From contig JAPLNJ010000549.1 in NCBI GenBank assembly GCA_026692885.1, positions 1 through 22,765 on the forward strand: a DNA stretch of 22,765 bases, given 5' to 3'. The notes below the pieces were generated by a model. The model saw only the letters and a program-made list of their open reading frames with translations. It did no database searches and was not told the origin of the DNA. This DNA comes from Planctomycetota bacterium. GTDB taxonomy: Bacteria; Planctomycetota; Planctomycetia; Pirellulales; Pirellulaceae. The position numbers were made by a program, and so were the translations under genes. How positions within the stretch are numbered: position 1 is the first letter of the stretch; each line of letters begins with the position of its first letter. Shown piece after piece: positions 7,111 through 17,800 of this stretch.

Positions 7111-7202
7111 CGATATGATACGCCTCAGTAACGCGATATGATACGCCTCAGCGACGCGATATGATACGCCCCGGTGAGGCGATATAGTACGCCCCGGTGA
7201 GG
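7111..7202. repeat. Four 23-bp direct repeats in the hcp promoter region
   Basis: Units at 7111-7133, 7134-7156, 7157-7179 and 7180-7202 each begin CGATAT and share the core GATACGCC or GTACGCC; a remnant CGAT follows at 7203-7206. Units 1-2 and 3-4 form closer pairs. In the hcp direction each unit carries a -10-like hexamer (TATCAT three times, TACTAT in the unit nearest the operator). The 23-bp period is close to two helical turns, as in iteron-like protein-binding arrays. Confidence 0.85.
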
Positions 7203-7224
7203 CGATGGCCTTGATCTAGGTCAA
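7184..7224 (-). promoter_or_regulatory. FNR/Dnr/HcpR-type operator with -10 element for hcp
   Basis: TTGATCTAGGTCAA (7211-7224) fits the TTGAT-N4-(A/G)TCAA pattern of Fnr, Dnr/Nnr and HcpR-class Crp/Fnr regulators. In the hcp direction a TACTAT hexamer at 7189-7184 is centred 31 bp from the operator centre. That is close to the 32 bp expected when an activator sits at -41.5, implying a start of transcription near 7176. Known family logic (hcp induced by NO or low-oxygen regulators) agrees. The operator match is seen; the promoter geometry is inferred. Confidence 0.7.
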
Positions 7225-7276
7225 TTCCGCGAAAGAATTTTTTCTAACACGGCCTCGCGGCTGCCACCAAGTCGGT

Positions 7277-7324
7277 CAGGCTTTCCAGCCTGACGCGAAC
7301 CGACCGTCCAGCCTGGAAAGGCTG
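7277..7324. repeat. Pair of small hairpins at the edge of the regulator fragment
   Basis: CAGGCT-TTCC-AGCCTG (7277-7292) and CAGCCT-GGAA-AGGCTG (7309-7324) are each hairpins with four-base loops, and the two units are also inverted relative to each other with few mismatches. The element ends near 7330, a few bases before homology to a Crp/Fnr protein begins, so its arrival may have removed the front of that gene. Confidence 0.7.
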
Positions 7325-7336
7325 ACCTACAAGTGT

Positions 7337-7627
7337 CTGGAGATGATGACCGGATTGTCCTTCTGGGTGCGTCACCTGATCGGACTGCTGGAGGATATCG
7401 TCCTGCGCGACGCGACGGGACGGATCGCACGATTCCTGATCGAATCGGAGCCGGGCGAAGACGGGACGGTGAAATTGCCCAGCCTCAAACGACACGTGGC
7501 CAGTCACTTGAATCTGACCAGTGAAACCTTCTCGCGGACGTTCGGCCGGCTGATTGAGGCTGTCCCCCCATTGCCCACCGATTTCTCGCTAGGGTGTGAG
7601 TACTCGCTGAAGACCATTGCGTTTTGA
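7337..7627 (+). pseudogene. Crp/Fnr-family regulator remnant (internal fragment)
   Basis: The frame from 7337 reads LEMMTGLSFWVRHLIGLLED and continues into a winged helix: KLPSLKRHVASHLNLTSETF and SRTFGRLIEA. This matches the dimerisation helix and DNA-binding helix-turn-helix of Crp/Fnr proteins. The sensory cyclic-nucleotide-type domain (roughly the first 140 residues) is missing; only 112 bp separate the fragment from the operator, and they do not encode it. After about 7560 the homology ends and the frame runs through unrelated sequence to TGA 7625-7627. Both ends are therefore lost. It stands divergent from hcp, where HcpR- or Dnr-like regulators are often found, so it is probably a dead copy of the hcp regulator. 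A DNA-binding-only protein started at ATG 7343 (94 residues) cannot be excluded. Confidence 0.75.
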
Positions 7628-7662
7628 TTATGTGGGGTGAGCGCACCGATTGGTCCCGTGCC

Positions 7663-7726
7663 GGCCTTGATCATAAGGTTGTGCAAAACGCTAGCAGCGA
7701 ATCATCGCAACCTTATGATCAAGGCC
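7663..7726. repeat. 64-bp element with perfect 19-bp inverted repeats
   Basis: GGCCTTGATCATAAGGTTG (7663-7681) is exactly complementary to 7708-7726, with a 26-base loop. The left arm plus ten more bases (7663-7691) is complementary to 8411-8439 at 26 of 29 positions, so the motif belongs to a family present at least four times in this gap. Confidence 0.85.
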
Positions 7727-7956
7727 TCCCGTGCCTGTTGGCGAAGCTAAATAGTCGACCCATAGCCGCCAAGCTACCCATATTTCGAATTAGCGTATTT
7801 GACTCATTTTCACTAGACGTAATCACAGATTCGTTTACATGATTTTTGAAACAAGACACAGGCTCTTGGTGCATACCGTCGAAGCGGTTGGTGTATTATC
7901 TGGGTGGCCTAGGGGACTCTCTGCCCAAAGTGGCAATCAACCGCGGAATGCGCAAA
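7727..7956. other. Non-coding stretch with AT-rich patch
   Basis: No open frame here resembles a protein. Composition drops sharply: 7801-7860 has 20 G+C of 60 bases, against strongly GC-rich surroundings. Several -10-like hexamers occur (TATTAT at 7894-7899) but none with a well-spaced -35. It may be inserted DNA or a regulatory AT tract. Confidence 0.5.
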
Positions 7957-8254
7957 ACTAGCACCAAACGGCTATTGGGGCGATTCGCGTGAAGAATGAG
8001 ATTTTATGGTTCTGTGAATTGGATGCCACGGGCTTGCCCCGTGGAGGCTCACGTTCGCAGCTACACGAGACGCTCCCCGCGTCACCTCACTCCCCCGTTC
8101 CGCCCGCGGCGGCGAAGCCGCCGCGGGCGGAACGGGGGAGTGAGGTGTAGGGCTTGTGTGTAGCGACAAACGTGAGTATCCCCCGGGCAAGCCGGGGGCA
8201 TTCGTTAAATGCCAAAGTGAATGCCAACACCTGAAAAAACCGATTGGTGCTAGT
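7957..8254. repeat. 298-bp nested palindromic element
   Basis: Three layers of inverted repeat share nearly one centre: outer arms 7957-7971 and 8240-8254 (14 of 15 complementary), middle arms 8023-8066 and 8158-8201 (35 of 44), and a central perfect 31-bp stem (8083-8113 with 8117-8147) with a GAA loop. Each middle arm itself contains a 7-bp hairpin (8026-8044; 8180-8198). Folded, it would be cruciform or cloverleaf-like. No protein is encoded. It may be a mobile non-autonomous element or a structured RNA. Confidence 0.8.
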
Positions 8255-8310
8255 GACAGAAACGCGTGCTCCGCAATACTCACGGCGGCTTCTAGCTTGA
8301 TGGACGCTTA

Positions 8311-8439
8311 GGCCTTGATCGGAACATTGCGCATCGTAAGCGAGAAGCGTCAGCGAGGAAGAGCGGCGTTTTCCTCGCTGACGCGTCGGGTTACCATGAT
8401 CTGCTGCTGGCGTTTTGCGCAACCTTACGATCGAGGCCA
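8311..8439. repeat. Second, divergent copy pair of the GGCCTTGATC element with an internal hairpin
   Basis: GGCCTTGATCG (8311-8321) faces CGATCGAGGCC at the right end (8429-8439), and 8411-8439 matches the reverse complement of 7663-7691 at 26 of 29 positions. Between them lies a perfect 14-bp stem, GCGTCAGCGAGGAA (8347-8360) with TTCCTCGCTGACGC (8371-8384), and a 10-base loop. Confidence 0.7.
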
Positions 8440-8892
8440 TCCGCCGCCAGTCCAGAACGAAGAAGTTAACTCAAGTTGCCTATTTTACCCATAGAAACAG
8501 GAGTGTTCTGCGGCGGTTTCATCCTCCCGGCCGTTGGGACATTCCGACTTGGCGCAACCCCGAGAGAAACAGGGCAACCGAACTGGGCCTGCCAGATTGT
8601 GCAAAAGAGATGACAAGCGTCAGACCGAACGCTATATTGCGCACTTCGTTTGATTGGCGATCGGGGGAGACTGCGCCAGGAGGTCGGTCCTCGGGGTTTG
8701 CGAATGGCAGTCAGCAACCAAGGCAGTGTTTCAGGATTCCGCGCGTCGCGGCGTGCGCTGTCCGTGACCCTACCGTGCGTATCCGATCTCGACTGCCCCG
8801 TTGCGTCTGTCAACATACCCTTCGCTTCGTCCGTTTCCTTCGGGCCTTAATTCGTCCTCATTTCTCGTGTGCTTCAAAGGTGGAAACTGCGT
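8440..8892. other. Leader region of the giant surface-protein gene, no gene seen
   Basis: Short open frames on both strands have no recognisable domains and cross the start of the next gene, so I read this as non-coding. It holds the promoter candidate at 8610-8638 and, at its end, the ribosome site AAAGGTGG (8876-8883). Confidence 0.6.
8610..8638 (+). promoter_or_regulatory. Candidate sigma70-type promoter for the giant gene
   Basis: ATGACA (8610-8615) and TATATT (8633-8638) are separated by 17 bp; each matches its consensus hexamer at five of six positions. It would give a 5' untranslated leader of about 250 nt before the ATG at 8893. Confidence 0.4.
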
Positions 8893-11800
8893 ATGGCTAT
8901 CCGACGAAAATCGCGTAGAGACAAGACCGGTGGGAAATCATTGCGCAAGCTGTCTTCGCGTGCGATGTTTCTCGAAGCTCTTGAGCCGCGGCAATTGCTG
9001 GCGGGTGGGCCGTTCGAGGGACTTGACCCCAACGGGCCGTATGTGGGGCTCGATAGCGTCGGGCGGCAGTTCGGTTGGATACCTCCCGCTGAACCGCAGA
9101 TGGGGCCATCAGCGCAGGCGCCGCTGTCCCAGCCGGAACGTTATCCGTTGGCGAATACCTTCGCGCTGCACAGTTTGCCGGGGGCCTCGAAGGTCATCTA
9201 CCTCGATTTCGATGGATACACGACCTCGAGCACGCCCTGGAACTCGCCCCCCGGCAGTTCGTTTACCACGCCAGCCTACGACTTCGATGGCAATCCAGGC
9301 AGTTTTTCGACTGCTGAATTGCAGCAGATCCAGGACATCTGGGACTTGGTTGCCGAGGACTACAGTCCCTTCCAGGTTGATGTCACGACCCAAGACCCAG
9401 GCGTCGCCGCCCTGATGAACACGGGCGGCGGCGACACCCAATGGGGCATTCGCGTCGTCTTTGGGCCGGACCAGATGGCCACGGGGGCGGGGGGCATCGC
9501 CTATATCGGATCGTTCAACTGGAACACCGACGTACCGTGCTTTGTGTTCAACGTGGGCTATAAGGGTGCCGCAGAAGCGGCGTCGCACGAGGCCGGCCAT
9601 ACGCTGGGGCTGTTTCACGACGGTTATCCGCTGAACGGTTACTATCCGGGCCACGGTTCGGGCGCGACCGGCTGGGCACCGATCATGGGTGTCGGCTACT
9701 CCGAGGAGTTGGTTCAGTGGAGCAAGGGAGAATACCCCGGTGCCAACAACCAGGAAGATGACCTGAACATCCTCACCACCCAGAACGGGTTCGGCTACCG
9801 GACCGATGATTATGGAAGCACGATCGCGACGGCCAGCCCCCTGGGCATTACCGGCGGCGCGACCGTGTCCACCAGCGGGATCATCGAGCAGAACACGGAT
9901 GTCGATGTGTTCTCGTTCAGCACCGGGGCGGGCGCGATCGACCTGAGCATCGATCCGTTCTATAAGAGTCCCAACCTGGACATTCTGGCCACACTCTATG
10001 ACTCGTCCGGAAAGGTCATTACTACCAGCAACCCGGTCGACCAGCTGACGGCCAGTTTCAACTTTGTCCTGCCGGCTGGCACGTACTACCTGGCGGTTCA
10101 AGGCACGGGCAAGGCGGCAGCCGGGAGCGACTACGGCTACAGCAACTACGCTAGTCTGGGCCGCTATACCGTCACCGGCTCGATTGTCCAATCCGGAACG
10201 GTCGCCGTGGGTCCGGAATTGTTTGCCGTCCGGCCCAACGATGGGGTGTTGTTCTTGCAGAATCAGACGACGACGCTGAACGTCGCGCCGCGGGAACTGA
10301 ACTTCCTGTTCAAAGGCGGAGCCGATTTGGGGATCTATTCCGGGATGCTCAACCCCGTGAATTCCAGCGTCAACAACAGCACGTTCACGGACTCCATCCG
10401 CATCACCACCGCAGGTAGCGACGGGCAGTTCGAATTCGCCTCGGTCCGCAGCGATCTGAACACCAACGGGCAGGTGGTGTTCGATTTTACCGCGACGGAT
10501 CTGGGCGTGGCGGAAAACGGCATCCAGTTGGCGCTGACCGAAAGCGATCACGGCGACAAGAGCACGCGGGTTCCGACGGTGATCGCCGATTTGACGAATC
10601 GGCGGATCCAGGTCGACTTGAACCGGCACCCTGGCAGCGAAACGACGGCCCAGGACCTGATCGACGCGCTGAGCGCGGATGCCAAGGTTCGGTCGTTGAT
10701 CGTGGCCAAGATCAACACTGCGGCGAGTCGGTCGGCGACGCCCGGCGCCGTGCAGATCACGAACTACATCATTGCCCCGGCAACCGCGATTTCCGACTTC
10801 GGCGTCGGCGGCTACCAATTGCGGTTCATGGCCAGGAACTCCGGCACAGCGGGCAACAACCTGTCCCTGAGCGTAACCAAGAGCGATCATGGCGATGCCA
10901 GCGGCCCGACAATTTCGGTCGCCGGCAACGTCATCAGCGTGGACCTGAACACGAACACCGGCCATGAAACCACGGCTCAGGAGCTGGTGGATGCGATCAA
11001 CGCGGACTCCACTGCCAGCCTGCTGGTCGTGGCCGATGTGGTAGCGACCGATCTGACCAGCCCGGCGCCCTATGCACCGCTGTCGTTGTTTGGAGGCGTC
11101 GATCTGACGCCGGCCACCGCCAGCACGGATTTCGGCACGGGCACGGACCTGTTGATCACGGCCAACACATCGAACTATCCGGGGGCCGCGGGGAGCGCTA
11201 TCCGAATCCAGGCCACGTGGCAGGACCTGGGCGCCGGAGTGTTGCCGACGGTCAGCGTGAACCAGACCACCATCACCCTGGTCCTGAACAATCACGCGGG
11301 CAGCGTGAGCACCGCCGCCCAAGCACGGGACGCGCTGAATACCTTGGCCGGTGCCTTGGTCAGCGCCGTGTTGTCGACCCAGATCGCGCCGCCCGTAACG
11401 CTCAGCGGCGGGGTAAACCAGGATATCTCCGCCAGTTGGACCACGGATTTCAACAGCGCGCTGGGCGTGCAGGTCAAGTTCTCGGCGGTGACTCCGGGTA
11501 TCGCGGGAAACGCCTTGCAGATCAGGGTCAGCCGACGTGACCTCGGCGAACGCGGTTTGCCGCTGGTGATTGCCAGCGCGACCGGGATCGATGTGGTCCT
11601 GAACAGCCGGTCGGGCAGCCAGACCACCGCCGAACAATTGGTCACCGCGGTGAACAGTGCGCTGGTGAACGGCATCGTCAAAACGCCGATTACCGCAGAT
11701 GTGGTGTCCGGAGCCAACACCCAGTACGCGGGCCTGGCGACCAACATGCCGGATTGGCCGACGTGGTTCACTGTGGCGAGGACGGGAGACGGGGGCAGTA

Positions 11801-14800
11801 CTCCGGCGACCGGCTTCTCCGATTTCGGGCGATCCACGAACGTGTTCTTTACCGCCGTGCCGATCGGCACGCTAGGGAACGGCATTACGGTCACGGTGAG
11901 CAAAGCGGATCTGGGCGTTGGCGGCGTGCCCGCGATTGGTGTGATCGGCACGGACGTCACGGTGACCCTGAACCGCCATGCCGGCAGCGAGACCACGGCG
12001 GCGCAGTTCGTCAGCGTGCTCAACAGCTCGCTCGCCGGACTCCTGGTCCAGGCCCGGGTCATCCCGGCGGCGGAATCCCTGTTGGTCGGCACGGCCGGCG
12101 CGACCTATCCCTTAATGGGCGGCACCGATTTCAACACCGGCAATTCGCTGGTGCTGTCCGGGGCCAATGCCGCCCAAGTGATCTCGAATTTCGGGGCCAC
12201 CAATCCGCTGGCGATTCAGTTGAAGGCGGCCACTGCGGGTCCGACCGGCAACGGCCTGACCGTCAACTTCACGGCAGTCGACCGCCTGATCCCGCGGCCC
12301 GCCGGTCTGCCGCTGGTGACCGTAACGGGGACGACCGTGAACGTCGTACTGAACAGCAACGCGACCAAGCCGACCACGGCCCAGGAACTGGTCACGGCGC
12401 TCAACGCTGCGGCCGGTACGCTGCTGACGGCGGCCCTGTTGTACGGTAGCTCGACAGAGCCGCTGGGCAATCTGTCGACGGGCTACTCGCCACTGGTTCT
12501 GCGAGGCGGCGATGACGCGATCGTCGAGCCCGGCTTTGTCGGACTGCCCAACGACACCACCGGGCTGACCGCCAACCGCAACGAAATTCTATGGCGGTTT
12601 GCCAACACGCCGGCGGCGGGCCTGTACCGCGCGGAGATCTTCAACTTCGCCGACACCACGAGTTCCACGCCGCACGACGCCCTGGCCAGTAACACGACGG
12701 GCAACTTGTTCACTCCGCAGAATCAGTACGCGGATCGGGACAACCTGGATTTCAATTTGGATCTCGGATCCCAAGTGGTTTCGGTAGTGCCTCAACCGAT
12801 CAGCCGCAGCGTGCAGAACGTCAAGTGCAGCGGCGGCGTGTTCACGTTGACCTTCCAAGGTCAGACGACGGTGCCCATTGCGGCGGGAGCCACAGCGGCT
12901 ACCGTCCAGGCGGCGTTGGAAGGCCTGGCCTTGCTGCCGAGTAGCGTGATCAAGCCCGGCGACGTGATTGTTACCTCGGTTGCAGCGGGCGACTGGAACG
13001 TCGCTTTCCACGGCCGCTACAACAGCGCGGTCGTCCCGCTGTTGACCTCGACCAACGCCGGGGTGCCCAACCCCGCGGTGACCGTCACGGCGCTCAGCCA
13101 ACTGGACCAGGCGACCAATCAGGTGCTGGTGTACTTCAACGGTAATCCTCTGGCGGTCACGTCGGCGCAGGACCCCAAGTACTATCGCCTGGTCGACACA
13201 GCGGGCACGGCCAACACGGCGGACGACCGGATCTTGTTGCCGACCAAGGTGTCCTACGATGCGGACGCCCGGATGTCGACCTTGATTTTCAGCGGGACCA
13301 ATATTCCCGACGGCTCGTTCCGCTTGGACGTGGGCGGTTCGGATGAGTTCGTCGGAATCGATGAAGTCCAGCGTCTCACGTTTGGAGGAACGATTGCGGG
13401 TGGTTCGTCGTTTACCCTGACCTATAACGGCAACCTGACGACGGAGACCATCAACTGGGACGCCACCACGAGCAATCTGGTCAGCAACATCCAGACCGCC
13501 CTGGACAAGATTTTCGGCACGGGCAACACGGTTGTCGCCGCCGAGTCGAGCGCCGTCTATACGATCACCTTCGGGGGCCAATTGGCCAGCGCGAATCTCG
13601 CACCACTGACGGTCACTCCGAGTCTCCTGGGCACCGCACCCACGCTGACCGTGGCGACCGTCGCGAATGGGTACGGCACCGCGGTCCAGACGCTGGCCCT
13701 CGGCGGCGCCTCGGGCAGTGTGACGCTGTCTTACCAGAGCGTGGCGGCCACGCCGCTGAGTGCCCCTTACACGGGGCTGACCGACGCGGCTTTGCAGAAC
13801 AACCTGAACACGATTGCCGCGCTGCAGGGAAACGTGACGGTGTTGGGGTCCGTCGGCGGGCCGTTTACGCTGGTGTTCAACAATGCCTTGGCGCGCGTCA
13901 GCACGGCGACCCTGGTGGCCACGCCCACGGCGCCGGCCACCGCCACCGTCACCTCGCTGGCGACCGGTGGTTTCATTCCCGACGGCACGATCGCAACCGC
14001 CGTGAACGCGGGGACGCTGTTCAACAGATCCCCGAGCACCTCGTTCACCTACGCGGGCTTCCTTGGGGACGGCAGTGCGGGCACCAGCACCAATGTCAAC
14101 GACGTGGATCTGTATCGGTTCGATTTGCCGACGACCGCCAGCCCAACCACTGTCACGATCACCGTCACGCCCGACGCGGGCAACAACACGTGGATTCGGG
14201 TGTTCAACGCCGCGGGGACCGAACTCGGCTCACCTGGTGGAGTCGGCCCGCTGTCGATCACCGCTCCCGTGGGCAACGCCGCCAGTTACTACGTCGGCGT
14301 GTCCAGCCTGGGCAACAATACCTACAACCCGAATACAGGCTTGAACGCCACCGGTGGCACGACCACCGGCTCGTACGTGATCGACATCACCGTCGCCAAC
14401 GCGTTGAGCATCGCCACCAACACCTCCAGTTTCGCGACCGCGACCGACTTGGGCACGTTGGGGCAGGCCGGGCAGTCGCTGAGTTGGGTAATCCAGTCGC
14501 AAAACACCATTCAAGTGCCCCAGTACCCTGGTGCCGACGATTCGCCGGGGCATCGGGTCGTGCAAGTCGAACAGCACGGGGCCGGCACGGGCCAGTCGCT
14601 GGTGGCCCAAATGGACTCCACGCCGGTCCATTACTACAACTTCCCGGATACGTACACGGTGCAGACGCCGACGGGGCCGCTGCAGGAGCGAAACCTGCTG
14701 ACGGAACCCATGAAGCAGTTGGTGCGGGAGATTTATGCCCTGTGGGCCGCCTACGATGGTCTGACGGTCGCCGAAGGCGGCGGTACCAAGATCATTTACG

Positions 14801-17800
14801 GTGATCCGCGGTACTTGGCTCCCACCATGCCGCCAGGAGGCGTGTCACTTGGCGGCGGGGCGGCGGTGGTGGTCAGTTCCTCCAGCGGCTTCACCGACTT
14901 CACCTACGGCGGGGGCTTCTTCGACATCATGTTCCACGAGATCGGCCACTCGCTGGGCCTGAGTCACAATTTCGATATCCCGGGCATCATGGGCGGTGGC
15001 GTCCTCAACACGGTATATCCGGGGGACAACGATATTATCCACCTGTTGCGGCTGTACCCGACGAACAGCAACGCGGTCGATCTGTACAAAGTCCAAGTTC
15101 CCGAGACGGGCACGTTGAGCGCCGAGGTCGTTGCCCAACGGCCAACAGATTCCGCAGGGGTGACTAATCCAAGTGCCGGCAGCACGCTGGACAGCGTCCT
15201 GACGCTGTTCGATGCCAACGGCAATGTCCTGGCTCGCAATGACGATTACTTCAGCCTGGATGCCTTTCTCCAACTCAGTCTAACCCCCGGGACCTACTAT
15301 GTCGGCGTGACGAGCAAGGGCAACATCAATTACGACCCCGCGATTCCCGATTCGGGATCTGGCGGGAACAGTGCGGGACCGTATCACCTGGAATTGAACT
15401 TCAGCCAGGCGCCGGCCTCGAGCCTTGTGACCACCACCAACGTGGCCCTGGACGGCGAGGGGGACGGCACGCCCGGGGGCGTGTTCCACTTCTGGTTCCA
15501 GAGTAGCGGCCAGACGATCTTTGTCGACAAGGCGAACGACAAGACGGCCAACGTGGTCGACGGCGACGGGGCGCTGAATACCGCCAGCGGCGCAAAGGGG
15601 CCCTACGACAACATCCAGTCGGCTTTGACCGACGCCGCCAACCGGATCGTGGTCCCCGGCCGCGGCGCCAGCGTCCTGAAGTGGATGGACGAATTTCAAA
15701 TCAACGATGGGACGGACCCTGTCGTGACTTTCGAACTCGACCCGGACGCCAGCGGTCTAGTGGATGCCAACGCCATTTCGGTCCCCTACACGACCGCGGG
15801 TTCGACCCCGGCCAGCATCGCGACCGCCATCAAAGCCGCGATCGATTCGGCGATCGCCAGCGGCAAATTGAAGAATGTCACGACCGACAGCAGCAAAGCC
15901 GGCACCAACGTCGTGCAATTGCGCGGCCCGGCCAGCCTGAACGTGAATCTGAACACGACGACGACGTCGACCGGTTCGCCCGGGCTGCTGACCGGCGAGA
16001 AGCTCGTGCGGGTCGTGGGTTACGGGGGCCTGGACGGGAACTTGGCGACCGCGGCGGACAATTCGGCCTATCTGATCGGCCAGGTCAACAAGAGCGGCGT
16101 CAACGTCCCCCTGGCAGACGGCGCCAATGTTCTCGTGCCGCAGGACACCAAGCTGATGTTCGACGCAGGGGCGTTACTGAAGCTCGTCTATGCGGAGATC
16201 GACGCAGGTACCTCGGCCCAGAACATCGACCGCAGCGGCGGCGCCATCCAGGTGCTGGGGATCCCTGGTTTGGCGGTGAAGTTCCATTCCTACCGGGACG
16301 ACTCGGTCGGCGGCAATGCCGATCCGACGGACTTGGCGGCAGCGGCCGGTGACTGGGGCGGGCTGGTGTTTCGCAGCGATTCGGATTTGTCGTCGCAGGG
16401 GATCTACTACAACTGGGTCGCCCAAGGCGACTTCCAGCATGCGGGCGGCAAGGCGCCGGTGGGCGGCGTCGAGCACGTGTTTGCGCCGATCTTCATCCAA
16501 TCGACGGTCGCCCAGGCCAGCCGGCCCACGATTATGTACAACTCGTTCACCAAGAACGCCAGCGCCGCCATCTCGGCCGATCCGGACAGCTTCAGCGACA
16601 CCGGCGGGCGCCTCGGCCCCGACGTGCACGGCAACACGGTGACCGGCAACGCCTATAACGGGCTGTTCGTGCGGATCCAGAACGAACTCGGACAGGCCCC
16701 GAACACGCTGGATGTTACGGCCCGGTTCCACAGTACTGACATTGTTTACGTGCTGGCCGACAATCTGCAGATTACGGGCAACGCCGGTGGTCCGCTGAAC
16801 GGCGCGCTAAGCGGTCGCCTGCGCGTCGATCCCGGGGTTGTGGTCAAGTTAAACAACGCGCGGATCGAGACCACGCGCGGTCCGAGCAGCTTGATTGCCG
16901 AAGGTTTGCCTGGCTACACCGTCGTCTTTACGTCGTTGAACGACGACCGCTATGGCATGGGCGGTACGTTCGACACCAAGAACGACGGCCTGCTGCCCTC
17001 CGGTAGCGCGGCAGCGCCCGGCAATTGGGGCGGCCTGATGTTCAACCAGATGTCGTCCGCCAGCATCGATCAGGCCCTGATCACATTTGCCGGCGGAAAC
17101 GTGCCCATCGAGGGCGGCCAGGACAACTTCAATGCGGTCGAAATCCATCAGGCCCGCGTCCGCATTGCCAACAGCACTCTGGAGAACAACGCCGCCGGTA
17201 CCGCCAGTTCGACGCGCAATGGCCGCCAGAAGAATACCGCCACCACGATCTACGTGAACGGGGCCCAACCGATCCTGGTGAACAACGTCATTCAGAACAA
17301 CGCCGGATCGGCGATCGATATCAATGCCAATTCGCTGCAGGCCACGCTGCAGTCGGACTACGGTCCGGCCACGAGGTTCACGGACGCCTTCGACCAGTTC
17401 CGCGACAACCGCGGACCGCTGATCAGGCTCAATCGGCTGGATTTGAACGCCACCAATGGCCTGGTTGTTCGTCCCGAGACACTGACCATCGACAGCATCT
17501 GGGACGACACGGACATCGTCCACGTGCTGGCTGGCGAGATCCTGGTCGACAACCTGCACACCTTCGGCAACTTGCGGCTGCAGAGCAGCACCTCGGAAAG
17601 CCTGGTGGTCAAGCTTTCGGGAGCCACCGCCGGCTTCACTGCCGGCGGCCACCCGCTGGAGATCCTGGACCGCGTGGGTGGTACGGTGCAGGTGTTGGGC
17701 ACGATCGGGCACCCCGTGATCATGACGGACCAGCGCGATGACACCGTCGGTGCAGGCTTCAAGCCGGATGGAACACCTCAGACGGACACGGATAACAACG

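Noticed and set aside
7111..7202. CRISPR or plasmid-type replication iterons
   Set aside because: The 23-bp units abut without spacers, and no initiator gene or origin context exists. Their place next to the FNR-type operator upstream of hcp fits promoter control better.
7866..7899. Promoter formed by TTGGTG and TATTAT
   Set aside because: The 22-bp spacing is too long and no gene follows.
7663..8439. Integron attC sites
   Set aside because: The inverted repeats lack paired GTTRRRY/RYYYAAC core sites, and no cassette-like genes or integrase are present.
8415..8918. 167-codon plus-strand frame before the giant gene
   Set aside because: Arg-rich, no recognisable domain, begins inside a palindromic element and runs into the giant gene's start.
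9109..11637. Very long open frame (842 codons) antisense to the giant gene
   Set aside because: It is in exact codon register with the sense gene, so a stop would need the rare sense codons TTA, CTA or TCA. Its translation is Arg/Gly-rich with no domain. The 716-codon antisense frame at 20488-22638 and the 452-codon one at 16849-18207 can be dismissed likewise.
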